Source of the DNA: Harmonia axyridis
Taxonomy: Eukaryota; Arthropoda; Insecta; Coleoptera; Coccinellidae
Assembly: GCF_914767665.1 (NCBI RefSeq)
Contig: NC_059507.1
Span: forward strand, 7,874,001-7,938,000
Reading direction: 5' to 3'
Length of the DNA: 64,000 nt
Shown here: positions 34,030 to 45,500 of the stretch, piece after piece
Layout: the number at the start of each line of letters is the position of its first letter
How positions within the stretch are numbered: position 1 is the stretch's first letter
Notes under the pieces: model-generated
Database searches by the model: none
What the model saw: the letters and a program-made list of their open reading frames with translations, nothing else
What the model was told of the DNA's origin: nothing
Position numbers and translations under genes: made by a program

Positions 34030-34880
34030 TGTTTATGACAATTTGAACTCGAAATTTTGAAAAAATCAGTAAAAATTGTATATCTACGAGAATAGTTGTA
34101 ACTCCCAAAATCTTGGTCACAGCCCCCTCAAATAATTACATTTTTTATAGATCGAGCTTCGATCTAAAACATATCGAGGTTTCGAGTCCGTATCTTTCCT
34201 CATGGAGAGTAGAGAGCCTCGAGGAAATTATCAAAATATTTTAAAAAATTTCAGTTCACAACCTTCAACTTCTGAAATAATGGACTATTTCAACCGTAAG
34301 CATTTTCGTGATCTACGTCATCGAATCAAATAATAAAATGGTATATTATTCCCATGCAGAAATTATTCCTAGAAATGTCAGAATAGTTATTTATAATACA
34401 AGTGCAGAAGGCATTGATATTCTTGCACGAGTTCAAAATTCAAAAACGAGCCACGAAGTGGCGAGTTTTTGAATGAACGAGTGGTAGAATGAGCCTTCTG
34501 TACGAGTATTATACATTATTTTCTCTAATTCATTGCATTTTTATTGAAATCAATGATATATTTCCATAAATATCATTCAGTGATTTTTGCATTGAAAAAT
34601 ATTAGTTGGCAGAACTGATTTCTTTAAGGCAAATTGATGAATTGACAGATAAAGCCGTGGCGGAAAGTTCGGAGTACCAACATATAATAATAAAATATAA
34701 CCATGAGAACTGTGCGTTTCTGATATATTCTCGCACGATTTTATTCTACAAGATGTGGAAGAATGAACGGAATAACCACAGAATTAGAGAAAAATTGTTG
34801 AATCTTAAAATTTTCTGACAAGTTCGAAATTTGGCTTGTTGGGGATAGTTGATCTTTGTATTTGAAATATTCTTCGAGAT
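34030..34880 (+). repeat. Dispersed copy of the 25.6-26.7-kb repeat, interrupted
   Basis: Carries the same ordered landmarks as the tandem array (AATTTGAACTCGAAATTT, GAGGTTTCGAG, AATAATGGACTA, TTTCGTGATCTACG). It is split by a 408-bp satellite unit at 34383-34796; the last part (TTCGAAATTTGGCTTGTTGG) resumes afterwards up to the Copia insertion. Confidence 0.75.
34383..34796 (+). repeat. Solo 408-bp unit with internal hairpin
   Basis: Single complete copy of the unit found in tandem at 9745-10970, including the CCACGAAGTGGCGAG hairpin and the conserved 62-codon frame. It lies inside another repeat, so the unit can insert as one copy. Confidence 0.88.
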
Positions 34881-34885
34881 GGAAG

Positions 34886-35230
34886 TGTTAGAATATTACT
34901 TCATCCGAACAGATTACGAGAGAGACAACCAACCCTACACTTGATAGTATTATGTCAGGTCGTACGGTGGCGCTACGAGTCTGCGCGTGGCGAGGCCATC
35001 GAGGGCCATCGAGAGAGAAAACAAGAATAGATCTTCGATGATCGAGAGCGAACGTCAACGACATAACCTGAGTGTTTTGAAGTCTCTTCTGTTCTGCCTT
35101 ATGAGCTATACTTGTATAGAGATAGAGTTTAGACTTACTAGAGTTGTCTTGAGAATAAACGATTATTATCATCATCTGTGTATTAGTGAATACTCTGTAT
35201 TTATATAACCCAAATATATATAATCCAATA
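34886..35230 (+). repeat. 5' LTR of the Copia element
   Basis: Starts TGTTAGAATATTACTTCATC and ends ATATATAATCCAATA. Contains the AATAAA signal at 35154-35159 within GAGAATAAACG. The 73-codon frame inside it is LTR sequence, not a gene. Confidence 0.95.
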
Positions 35231-35244
35231 GGTTATAGGCTCAG
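35231..35244 (+). promoter_or_regulatory. Primer-binding site, copia-like (internal initiator-tRNA type)
   Basis: GGTTATAGGCTCAG directly follows the LTR. From memory Drosophila copia has GGTTATGGGCCCAG at the same place, pairing with an internal stretch of initiator methionine tRNA. This site differs by two changes (G to A, C to T). Confidence 0.65.
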
Positions 35245-37239
35245 TGCACGCTTTAAACTGCGCAACAAGGTAAACTTCTGAAAATATGTTGTGTAAACAA
35301 CAAGAAAAACATTGAGGTAAGTTGAATTTCAACTTAATTATGAGGCTAGAGATATTTTAGTTAGTTCAGTGAATGGAAATGATTTATTTCATATTCATTC
35401 CTGAAATAGAGAATTCCTGTTATACAGTATATACTATATTTGGTTAATGTGTTTACCTATCTATTAGACAAGGAATCAACTTTGATTCTTAACGGTTATT
35501 GACAGTTGATGTTTAGAGAAACGAGATATTTTGCTATACACATGTTTTATAGATTTAGATGATTAAGATTCAGTTTAGAGAAACGAGATATTTTGCTATA
35601 CACATGTTTTATAGATTTAGATGATTAAGATTCAGTTTAGAGAAACGAGATATTTTGCTATACACATGTTTTATAGATTTAGATGATTAAGATTCAGATT
35701 AGAGAAACGAGATATTTTGCTATACACAAGTTTTATAGATTTAAATGAGAGATCCAGATTTGAGAAATGAGATATTTTAATATACACATGTTTTATAGAT
35801 TTAGATTATGCAGATGTAGATTTTGCATACTCATTGTATCAAATTGATTTAGATGTTTGTAAATTTAGAGATTTCACATTCATCATTTGAGAAAGTAATA
35901 TTATGTGAATTTAGAGTATTTTTCAGAGTCATAATTTGAGAGATGTACATACATCATTCGAGAGGTTTACATGAGGAAATTTTATAGTGTTTATTGAAAC
36001 CTTTCAGAGCCTGAGATTATGTAAACTTTAGAAATTGTGCTAACATACTTTCTGTTTTAGACTGGATAATTTTATAGAATTTACATACCACACCTAGAGA
36101 ATTGGAGCATGTAGATTTGAAGATTCTACATACATTGCTTGGAGCATGTAAAATTGGATGTTTCACATTCCATAAACATAATCCAGAGATTGAGATATTT
36201 TGAGACTATATATATTGATGAAAAATTTGGGGAATTATTTATTTCACTAAACTACAAAAACTGCAGTATGGTAAGATTAGTGATAACTATTATTTCAGGG
36301 CTTCTTTCATACAATGCTTGCTGTGCTGTGTTGTTTGTTTGTAAGCTAGGGATATTATAGGATTCAAGTATTCATCCCGTATTTGTAAAATGGCCATACC
36401 TAACTCAACAGGTTTTCATTGCAGTGCGTGATACCGCTTTTGTAGTAAGGTTTACAAATATGAGGTGGTGATATTTGAAAACTTGATAATTCCGTTTCGA
36501 ATTGTATCAGATTGCTGTGCGTCTGAGGCAATTCAGAAGCACGAAACAAAATTTTATATCTTATACCTGGTAGTAGATGGACTAAGAGAGCATATAATGC
36601 ACAAAAATCTTAGAATACATAATATAAATATTTTGTTTCATAAATCCTGAAATAGATGGTAACCAAAGGAAATCAAGGAAAACCATTGGTGGATTATCAT
36701 AGCGATTCCACCATTTCCGTAAGTGCAGAAGATATAGGTTTCATGCATTACGAGGAAAGAGAGAATTGTCAGAACAAATGTAAGTCTTTCATGCAATTAA
36801 TAATTGCCCATTTCCTTGATTTAAGCTGACTAGAGCATTATCAACGAGTGATACGATGAGACTAGATGAGAGATGATGCTAGAGAAATTTTAGAAGTCAT
36901 TACACAAAACCCCTTTTGAGATATTAGAGATTTAGAGATTTGAGAGAGTAGAAATTGTCGACAATAGAGTAGAGTAGAGTAGAGAATATTAGAGATTAGA
37001 GTGCGAGAAAACCCAGGTATATAAAAATTTATTCATGTTACAGTGGTAATTAGAGTGATGAGAATATTTTCGAGATTAAATCTTAGAGATTTAAGAGTTT
37101 GAGAAAACCCAGCTGTATTTAATAAAAATTAATTCATTTCACAGAGGTGATTAGAATTGAGAGAATAATTTTTGGGGTTAAAATTCTAGAGTACTAGAAA
37201 ACCCAGGTATTTAAAATTAATCTATGTTGCAGAGCAGAA
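35245..37239 (+). other. Long noncoding leader of the Copia element
   Basis: About 2 kb between the primer-binding site and the first gag-like codons, far longer than the short leader of typical copia. It includes the 62-bp minisatellite and, near 36900-37020, a run of GAGA/TAGAG-rich sequence (GTAGAGTAGAGTAGAG). The 73- and 61-codon frames at 36139 and 36465 are not recognised. Confidence 0.6.
35511..35815 (+). repeat. 62-bp minisatellite, five units
   Basis: Units start at 35511, 35573, 35635 and 35697, with a fifth diverged unit from about 35756. The core is AGAAACGAGATATTTTGCTA followed by TACACATGTTTTATAG. The first three units are nearly identical. Confidence 0.92.
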
Positions 37240-37900
37240 TTCAAATTTTAAGATCTGGATGGACAGTCTATGATCAGAGCTTTTTGACAAACGATTTGTT
37301 GGACGTCATAGAGCCAAGTACGAGTAACCAAACTTTTTCAGAGGCTAACAAATCCAAGAGAAGTAATTGAGTATGAGATATTATCATAAACATAATTGAG
37401 GAGAATTACTTGAAAGAAAACTTTCAATATCCTAAGACCCTGTTGAAGTAAGTAAAGGTTTGAGGTTCTCCAGGAAGTACAAGTCAAATGCGACACACAC
37501 AATTCAGGTAAGAGCTCACTCGTACTCCATTAAAATGGAGAAACACGAATCGGTCGATGATTTCTGTGAAAGATTCGACTCGATAGTATGAGAGTATGAA
37601 GCTTTCGAGGTGTGATTGAGCTAACTGCTCAAAAAGATAAGACCTGCACTTTATCAGACTGCATTACCAGTCATATACGAGATGCAGATCTGACCAGGAG
37701 ACAGACCCCAAACCAAGAAGGTAATTTAGACGAGATCAGAGAGATTAGAGGTTGAGAAGAGGTCTGAAATTGAAGAGGAGATTCCAAAAGTTCAACGGGT
37801 ACTTGAATTAAAATGCTTCCGTTGTAACAAAGAGAGACACTGGTCAACTGATTGCAATTTGAGGCAACAGAGTAAGTAAGTGATTCTGCTTCGATTGTGG
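37240..37900 (+). pseudogene. Copia gag with CCHC knuckle, broken
   Basis: Pieces in the expected order: MEKHESVDDFCERFDSIV from ATG 37535, stop, EYEAFEV, KKIRPALYQTALPVIYEMQI, and a perfect knuckle CFRCNKERHWSTDC (Cys-x2-Cys-x4-His-x4-Cys) near 37817-37860. The knuckle binds retroelement RNA in known families. Several in-frame stops rule out a full-length capsid protein. Confidence 0.8.
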
Positions 37901-38119
37901 GACAATCAAGTAAGAGGATTGCATTAACAATGGTGGCACGAACGAAACGTTAAATTTAAAGGATCGAGTAGAGGTAGGTTGAACAAGCCAAGTTTCAACA
38001 CTAAGAACGAAGCCACGTAGACCAGAGAAGAATGAGAGAGAGTAAGAGATTCAACAAAGAGGGTCGCTCCAAGGCAAGAAGGGTTGAAAGTATAAAGCAT
38101 AGAGAAACTAAAACAGGTA

Positions 38120-38180
38120 AACTTGATCCAATCATTAACTTCTTTGCAGATTCTGTAGCAACAGACCATATCGTAAATGA
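38120..38180 (+). pseudogene. Copia protease remnant
   Basis: FFADSVATDHIVND aligns with the Copia protease active site, where DSGASDH is usual. The invariant Gly after Ser is Val, so catalysis would be lost. Confidence 0.6.
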
Positions 38181-38399
38181 TTGTCTGACTTGAGAAACTT
38201 TGAGAGATGTCAAAATATGAGTATAGAGAGCGAATAAAACGAGATAGCAGTCATTGTAATCGATAGTAAGGGTGAGTTAATCTTATATTCAGATTCTAGA
38301 AATGAGAATACTAAGAAATTGCAAAACGTTTTTGCAGAGAAAGAGATTTCTGAGAATTTACTTCCCTTACGTAAACTCGCAGACTCTGGGTTCAATATT

Positions 38400-38675
38400 T
38401 ACTTAGATGTCCAAGTCCTAAGAGTTTACAATAAGATTAATAATGAATTTGTTTTAGAGAACAGGTCCTAAGAGTTAATAATGAGGTTAATAATGAAATT
38501 GCTTTAGAGGACAATTCCAAATCCTAAGAGTTTACAATAAGAGTAATAATGAATTTGTTTTAGAGAACAGGTCCTAAGAGTTTATAATGAGGTTAATAAT
38601 GAAATTGCTTTAGAGGACAATTCCAAATCCTAAGTGTTTACAATAAGATTAATCATGAGATTGTTTTAGAGAGTC
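38400..38675 (+). repeat. ~53-bp tandem repeats inside the Copia body
   Basis: CCTAAGAGTTTACAATAAGA and the related CCTAAGAGTTAATAATGAGG alternate five times (near 38415, 38466, 38524, 38573 and 38630) in an ABABA pattern with a higher-order period of about 110 bp. They lie between the protease remnant and integrase. Confidence 0.85.
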
Positions 38676-38999
38676 GAGCAACGATAAACGAAGAAGATGA
38701 GATAAGCTTGCAATCGCAGACACATTCCAATAACGAGTTATTAGGTTCGGAGGGAGAACCAGAATCTGCGATTGGGAGGGAGAAGCAATATAATCTCATC
38801 GTTTCAACTAAAGAGAAAGTTCTACAAATTTTAACTGACAAAACACATGAAACACAATCTGAGCAACAAGAAAAATTGGGATTGCAGTCATATCAGTAGA
38901 GAGGTAATTTAGATCGATAACTTGGAATCACTGCAAAACATGAACGTGAAGTATGTATCATATCGACAATGGAAAAATTACATTTTAAAGAGACAGAAT

Positions 39000-39525
39000 G
39001 AGAGCTGAGAAACAACCAGTTGACACACACTGACACGATGGGACTTATTAAACCACCATCTCATCCAGGTCAGTAAAGATTCATTAATGTCTACATAGAA
39101 GACTATTGGAGACTTGCTAAAGCATATCCATTAAAACAGAAGATGAGTTGGCTGAAGCATTAAAGAAATTCTTAATATCAACAAGAAACTTGTTGGAGAA
39201 AAATGAGAAGGTATATTATATCAGGTCAGATTAAGGTACAGATTTACAAAAAGGAAATTCCCAGAAGTACTGAGTAGAGAAAATATAGAGAATGAGAGAG
39301 CGGAGAGGTTTAACTTGACGATCCAAAAGAAGGTTCGTACATACATTTTTGATTCCAGACTACCTAAGAGTATGTGGGAGATTGGTATTGATGCATCTAT
39401 AGATGTGTACAACAGAACACACAAGTCTATCAGATATCAAACACCGTTGACAAAGTTTGCACCAAATGCAAAATGCCACTTTGATCAAATTGAGAGATTT
39501 TGGATGTATTGGAAGTATTTGTAAG
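39000..39525 (+). pseudogene. Copia integrase core, broken
   Basis: Readable pieces: THTDTMGLIKPPSHPG (first catalytic Asp), EDYWRLAKAYP, YIRSDQGTDL-like sequence in another frame (second Asp), and ERFNLTIQKKVRTYIFDSRL (Glu of the DD35E triad), then YNRTHKSIRYQTPLTKF. At least four frame changes or stops. Downstream at 39590-39720, GYRILDVAFKLELHVRFN-like sequence matches the region between integrase and reverse transcriptase. Confidence 0.8.
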
Positions 39526-40059
39526 TATTATTATGTATTGCGATGTTCGCATACATTAAGATTCCAAAACCCAGCTTGAAATTTGGATAATGTGCCCTGA
39601 AAGCTGTCCTAGTGGGTTATACCGCTACAGGATACTTGACGTGGCATTCAAGCTCGAGCTACATGTGAGATTTAACAAGAAACTTGCCTACAAAGATGTT
39701 TATAGAAATAAACAACTTGATGACACTAAAGAAAAATTACAGACCCAGGAAAACATAATCGACTGGGATTGGATGAAAAACTCGAAAGAGCCAAAATAAG
39801 GGAACTGCCGATCAAAAGGCCAATACCCTGCTACACTTGAAGAAAATCGTAAAGGACGTAAGCTATGCAAGGTTTCTTAATTACTCAGAGAATAATATTT
39901 TAGAAATTGGGCTGAACGACCTCGGTCGATTGCCTCTGGATAATTAATTATCAATAAAGATCAGCTATTAATATTATTATTTTAGGTAAATATGAGAAAA
40001 CCAATAGAGAAGAAGATATGAGGTTTTGTCTTATCTCTTCATTAAATCGAGAACCGATT

Positions 40060-40560
40060 AAATTCGAGGAAGCTAAAAATTCTAGAGAAGGCCACTTATG
40101 GAAGAAAGCTATAAAAAGAAGAAATTGATTCCATGATACAAAATAAGGTTTGGATTTTGGTAGATAAAAGGAATCTTCAAATATCTGGAAAACGGGCAAA
40201 CATTATAGACTCGAAATGGTATTCGAGAGAAAATTAGAGGCAAATGGTCTTATACGATACAAAGTAAGATTAGTCATACGAGGCTTTAAGGTCAAAAATA
40301 TCTATGACATTAGACTTCCTGTAATTAGAGCTACATTTGCAATAATAAATAAATATGATTTACATGCTTGTCAATCAGAAGAAAAAAAAAAACCTGCCTT
40401 TTTAAATGGCACTATAGAGGGGTTCTATATGGAGATTCTTGATGGAGTAGACATTGACAATGAGATCAAACGATCTTATGTATATAAACTCCAGAAAGCC
40501 CTATATGGACTGAAGATAAGTCCAAAGAGATGTAATAAGAGATTCACTGAAGAGATCTAG
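40060..40560 (+). pseudogene. Copia reverse transcriptase, 5' half only
   Basis: KVWILVDKRN, YKVRLVIRGFK (usually KARLVARGF), KPAFLNGTIEGFYMEI and YKLQKALYGLKISPKRCNKR follow Copia order. The sequence then stops at TAG 40558-40560. The YVDD active-site block that should follow is absent; sequence resumes around 40630 with RNREERY and NYTMNILDRLNMNDCN-like text. The polymerase cannot be functional. Confidence 0.85.
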
Positions 40561-40639
40561 AAACTTGGTTCAGAGAATGATATACATGGACCTTGTTTAC
40601 ATACTTAGAGGAGAAATGATATAAATATAAAGAGAAACC

Positions 40640-41578
40640 GAGAAGAGAGGTATATAAATCAATCAATCAAATTATACCATGAATATATTAGATAGATTAA
40701 ATATGAATGACTGCAATGCTCAAAATACTCCTATGGTAACCAGACAGATTAAAAATAGGATTAAGAGAAATCAATCGGAGAATCTACAAGATGACTCAGA
40801 TAAACTAGAGATGAAAAGAGTTCCGTATAGTGATGAGAAGAGTTCCTTATAGAGATGAAAAGAGTTCCTTATTGAGAAGCGATCGGTAGCTTAATGTATC
40901 CATCAAATGGTAGACACTACGTTTGCTGTTAACTATTTAACAAGAAAACAAATGAAGCCGACCGAAGCTGATTGGAAAGGTGTAAAGAGAATCTTCAAGT
41001 ATTTGAAAGGTACTGTGTATTTAAGACTTAAATTCACCGCTCAAACTTAATACTTAGAGGCATTTACCGATGCAACATTTAGAGACCATACCGACTTGTC
41101 ATCAACTGAAAGGTATGTTATTAAATTGTTTGAAGATGTAATAGCTTGGAGAAGCCATAATCAAACCTATGTCACATTGTCCACTTGTAGAGCCGAATAC
41201 CTAACCATGAATAATGCCTATCAAGAATTAATAATTCTTGACAAGGTACTTAGATTTGTGATAGGAAAACTGATGTTTCCTACAACAGTCTGGTGTGATA
41301 AAAATTCCGCTGGAGACTGCACCAAGAAAGATGGTAGTCCCAAACTAAAAGTATTTGATGATCATTTAGAGGTAATAAATGACGACCTACTACATAGAGA
41401 GAAATCTGGACTTAGAAGACATATGGCTGAAACACATGGTGATTTCGTAAAACAATGTGTTGAAGTAAAGAGAATCACAGTGAGATGGATTCCAACCAAG
41501 GAGAATGTGGATGACTTAATGATAAAACCTTTACCATCAGACGGTCATAAGAGATTAACTCAAAATCTAATGATTTAA
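40640..41578 (+). pseudogene. Copia connection and RNase H domain, broken
   Basis: LDRLNMNDCNAQNTPM and GSLMYPSNG belong to the region between reverse transcriptase and RNase H. After a frameshift, AVNYLTRKQMKPTEADWKGV leads into YLEAFTDATFRDH (first Asp of RNase H), TYVTLSTCRAEYLTMNNA (the Glu, normally TEAEY), a WCDKNSAG stretch (Asp) and ENVDDLMIKPLP near the end. The last 160 codons (41096-41578) are uninterrupted. Confidence 0.87.
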
Positions 41579-41694
41579 TACTAACTCATTGAATTTTTGT
41601 TTTCAGAGTATTTCTAGGGACTAGAGTATAAACTAATTGAGTTCTGTTTATAGATTAGACTTGGAGTGGAGAATGCTGGTTGTAGTTCGACGAT

Positions 41695-41706
41695 GAAGGG
41701 AGGGAG
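41695..41706 (+). other. Polypurine tract of the Copia element
   Basis: GAAGGGAGGGAG lies directly before the 3' LTR, where plus-strand DNA synthesis is primed in LTR elements. Confidence 0.85.
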
Positions 41707-42051
41707 TGTTAGAATATTACTTCATCCGAACAGATTACGAGAGAGACAACCAACCCTACACTTGATAGTATTATGTCAGGTCGTACGGTGGCGCTACGAG
41801 TCTGCGCGTGGCGAGGCCATCGAGGGCCATCGAGAGAGAAAACAAGAATAGATCTTCGATGATCGAGAGCGAACGTCAACGACATAACCTGAGTGTTTTG
41901 AAGTCTCTTCTGTTCTGCCTTATGAGCTATACTTGTATAGAGATAGAGTTTAGACTTACTAGAGTTGTCTTGAGAATAAACGATTATTATCATCATCTGT
42001 GTATTAGTGAATACTCTGTATTTATATAACCCAAATATATATAATCCAATA
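41707..42051 (+). repeat. 3' LTR of the Copia element
   Basis: By eye identical to the 5' LTR over all 345 bp, including the AATAAA at 41975-41980. Followed by the GGAAG target duplication. Confidence 0.95.
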
Positions 42052-42056
42052 GGAAG

Positions 42057-43241
42057 AAAATAGAAAACCATTGCGTGAAATATACAGTGTTTTCACTTTT
42101 CCTAGTATCATAATTATAAGTTGCGACTTATTGGGCTAAGGATCATTTGAATATCGAAGTCAGTTGAACACCCGAAGGTAAGCAATTCGATACAGAAAAA
42201 AATCGACTTTTACAATGAGCAAAGGCTTGAGGTCATCCGCTTTCTAATCGCCAACAACAACAACAAGCAACAACCGTAAGAAAATAAGACGAAGATGTAT
42301 CCGCACATCTATTGAAGCATCGGAGTCCATTCCATCATCCATTCATAAAATCGGGTTAATGCACCATACCTACACCGGCGAATTTAAATGCTCAAATGTT
42401 GTACAGGTTTTGATATAAATCAAGACGGCGTGGCCGCCGGCTTTAGGCCGCTATTTTGACACCACGTGACCCGCTTTATCGAGGCATTTTCTTCTTCCGA
42501 TTGGAAATTAATTTATTCATATGATGGTCGAAAGATCGATTCGAGATTTCGTTTTTTTTTCTTCAACGATGGTACACTTTCGGTTTTTCGACAAAGGTGG
42601 CCGATGTTTTTTAGCGTATATATACGCGTCCAGTGGTGAAAGTGATTTAAAAGCAAAACGGTTATGTTTATTGCATGCATAAAACGAAATAGTGATGGTC
42701 GATTATGATGAAATTATTCTGAATTGTTGTTAACGTGTGTTTTCTACGAGATGTGTCTTTCGCAATTTATAGAGATTTTAATGTTCCGCCTCATGCCATC
42801 GGAGATCTTATCTGAGGAAATTTTCAACGTATCCGAAAACGTATAAATTATTATTAAACTACATTTATTCCCACAAAGCTTTTATAACCCCATCTTTCAT
42901 TCGAATCCATTAAGTCTCCTCCATAATTCATCACAGTATTTCAATTATCCTATAAAATTCAACTTAGATATCGAGATGGAGTGCCCTGAGCAATGTAGAC
43001 ACACACCATTTGATAACTATTCAATTTTTGACAATAACTCGCCTATTTCATATTAATTATAAGCAATTGATAAATTATTCACTCAACTCAAACTCAATAC
43101 GTCTTTAAACCAGAGGAATCAAACATAAAAGTATGCAAACTCTCCAAAACAAACCATACTCTCAATACAAAAATAAATGAATCAAATAGAATTAATAAAA
43201 AACTCTGCAGATCCCTGAATATTGAAAAAGACAAAAAATAT
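42057..43241. other. Spacer with a GC-richer block
   Basis: About 42350-42770 has CpG-rich words (GGCGTGGCCGCCGGC near 42427), a CACGTG E-box (42463-42468) and ATTAATTTATT homeobox-type sites. It is unique in the window. Candidate regulatory DNA; no frame of note. Confidence 0.35.
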
Positions 43242-43243
43242 TA

Positions 43244-44136
43244 GGTGTACAACTTTGCTTCCACTGTTCGAAATGAATAGATCATAGATGTCATACAATA
43301 AGCTAAGGTATTTGTAAACATAACGCTATCGAAATATTAGTCGATTTGTGTCTGCATCATAAAGTTATTCTCGATCAAACATGTCAGCTTACGAGCCAAA
43401 TTCTAGTCATTTGCTGGAGGTAATTTTCTGCTTTAATTCGAAGAAATCTGCAGCTGAGGCTCATCAAATGCTCTCAAATAGCTATAGTGAGACCGCTTTT
43501 AGTGAAAGAATGTGCCGAGAGTGGTTTCAACGCTTCAAGAACGGTGATTTTGACGTCGAAGACCAGCATGGCGGGGGAAGAGAGAAGATTTTCGAAGATG
43601 CAGAATTGGAGGCATTACTTGATCAAGACTCGTGTCAAACACAACAAGAATTTGCAGGATCATTGGGAGTGACGCAACAAGCCATTTCAAAACGCCTGAA
43701 AGTCATGGGAATGATTCAGAAACAAGGAAATTTGGTGCCGTACGAGTTGAAGCCGAGAGATGTTGAACGGCGTTTGTTTGCATGTGAACAGCTGCTTGTA
43801 AGGCAAAGACGGAAGGGATTTCTGCAGCGCATTGTGACTGGCGACGAAAAATTGGTACATTACGATAATCCCAAGGGCAGAAAAACATGGGGGCATCCTA
43901 GCTATGCTTCCACGTCGACGGTCGGACCGAATATTCACGGTTCATCATACTTGATAGGACCAGCTCATTGTAGTGTATTATGAGTTGTTAAAACCGACTG
44001 AAATGATCACAGGCGATGGTTATCGAACGTAATTAATACGTTTGAGCCGAGTATTGAAATGTATGAAATGTATTACCAGTTTTTTATAATAATGCCTCAA
44101 ATTTTGTAAAAAACTGCGGAAGCAAAGTTGTACACC
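43244..44136 (+). mobile_element. Mauritiana mariner, internally deleted (copy C)
   Basis: GGTGTACAACTTTGCTTCC at the left and GGAAGCAAAGTTGTACACC at the right, with TA at 43242-43243 and 44137-44138. 893 bp. Both termini are intact, so the copy could in principle be moved in trans. Confidence 0.92.
43381..43983 (+). pseudogene. Mauritiana mariner transposase, N-terminal two thirds (copy C)
   Basis: 200 uninterrupted codons from MSAYEPNSSHLLEV through both helix-turn-helix motifs, the WVPYELKPRDVERR-type linker (LVPYELKPRDVERR here) and RIVTGDEKLVHYDNPK with the first catalytic Asp present (Trp to Leu beside it). The frame breaks at HGSSYLIGPAHCSVL, and a deletion removes everything from about the second Asp to the 3' UTR. 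Could encode a DNA-binding fragment if transcribed; that is speculation. Confidence 0.9.
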
Positions 44137-44138
44137 TA

Positions 44139-45255
44139 TGTATCATAACTTATGATTACGTGAATTCACTGAGAATATTGGAAACGCAAAAAACGTGGAA
44201 TGAGTCAGTCTATCTTCAGATAGTAAAGTACTCTCGCATGAAATTATTCCTCATGCTGAGAATATCGCATATTCCCTCCATTCCGAGCATTCTAGTCGAA
44301 AAGAATCAATTAGGTAAAATACTGTTGGAATTTATTATCTCGATTTTGTTATTTATCGATGACAAAACGAGTGAGATGCTCTGCTCTAGCGCAGTACCGA
44401 AGAAAGTTGTAAGATATCCACACATACGTGGGTCTCAAACAAGTTTTCAGAACAAAACCGAATCGACATCGATAGTAATTTATAAGAGAAAGTTCAAAGC
44501 GATTTCTTCATTACATATCTCGCCTGTATTTTTTTGAAAATTGAAATTTCCTCGGTTTTTCAACTGGAGTTATCTTGGCAGTTGCAAGTTATTCCGACGT
44601 TTCTCCGACAAAGTTATCTCTATCTCTGAATCGAGTTTTTGCGTCATATAAAACGCATAATGTTGGCCGATAACCTGGATCTAAGACTTGGGATCGAAGA
44701 AAAATGACTTTATGAAGTGAAACCGTGATTACTTAATGTCAACATATCTACTGAAGTTTTTGCATGTACTGGAATTGAGAGTAATTTCGATGGCATTTGA
44801 AGTTATTGAGATCGCCTAGATGTCAATCGCATTTTTATAAAACACTCCAGATTGGCAACTAAGGTGCAGGTGATATGTTTTATAATACCAGGAATTGCAC
44901 TGAACCAATAAAAATGTCTGCTTCATATGATTATCTTCCATAGATGGGTTGCTTGCAAATTTCTTCACCATATTTCAAAGAAATAGAGTAACAACAACAA
45001 TAAAGAATTCCAGAAATACGTTAATGTTACCTCAAAATATTTTTGAGGTCGTTCAATCAAACTTGAATAAATACCTTTTGAATAAGTGTAAAAAGATTGA
45101 GTCTTTCAATTCCCACAAAATATGTACTCTATCTTCACATCATTATGTCACACCATTCATGTGTAAACTGTCAGACTGACAACCAATTCAAATATACTAC
45201 TTTGAATATTCTATGTTCACCATTCGTCAAAACAACGTCTCTTTCATTCAGAAGA
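44139..45255. other. Unclassified spacer
   Basis: A 125-codon frame at 44160-44537 is the longest unassigned one here. It has no domain I recognise and no supporting signal. Confidence 0.4.
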
Positions 45256-45500
45256 ATGATTATTTATAATAAAAGTGCAGAAAGCATTTATTTTCTTCCA
45301 CGATTTCAAAATTCAAAAACTAGCCACAAAGTGGCGAGTTTATCATTTAGTGATATATGCATTGAAGAATTTGGTTCGTTGGTTGGCAAAACAGTTTTCT
45401 GTATCACAAATCTGACAGATAATGACAATAAAACAAGTGATGATTTCAATAAAAACCTTTTTTCTTCGTTGATTTTGAAATATGAACTTCCTCAAGTGGA
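45256..45500 (+). repeat. Decayed relative of the 408-bp unit
   Basis: GATTATTTATAATAAAAGTG, TTCTTCCACGATTTCAAAAT, AGCCACAAAGTGGCGAG and CATTTAGTGATATATGCATT follow the order of the satellite unit, but the second half of the hairpin is deleted. The 185-codon frame at 45097-45654 runs through it and is therefore doubtful. Confidence 0.75.

Larger units (their letters stand above)
34886..42051 (+). mobile_element. Ty1/Copia LTR retrotransposon, 7.17 kb, defective
   Basis: Two 345-bp LTRs at 34886-35230 and 41707-42051 that appear identical base for base are flanked by GGAAG at 34881-34885 and 42052-42056, a 5-bp target duplication. A copia-type primer-binding site follows the left LTR and a purine tract precedes the right LTR. 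Between them are a ~2-kb noncoding leader, then gag, protease, integrase, reverse transcriptase and RNase H in Copia order, all interrupted by stops, frameshifts and deletions. The LTRs start with TG but end in TA rather than CA. Confidence 0.95.

Noticed and set aside
44160..44537. 125-codon open frame as a possible gene
   Set aside because: No recognisable domain, no splice or promoter context, and composition like the surrounding noncoding DNA.
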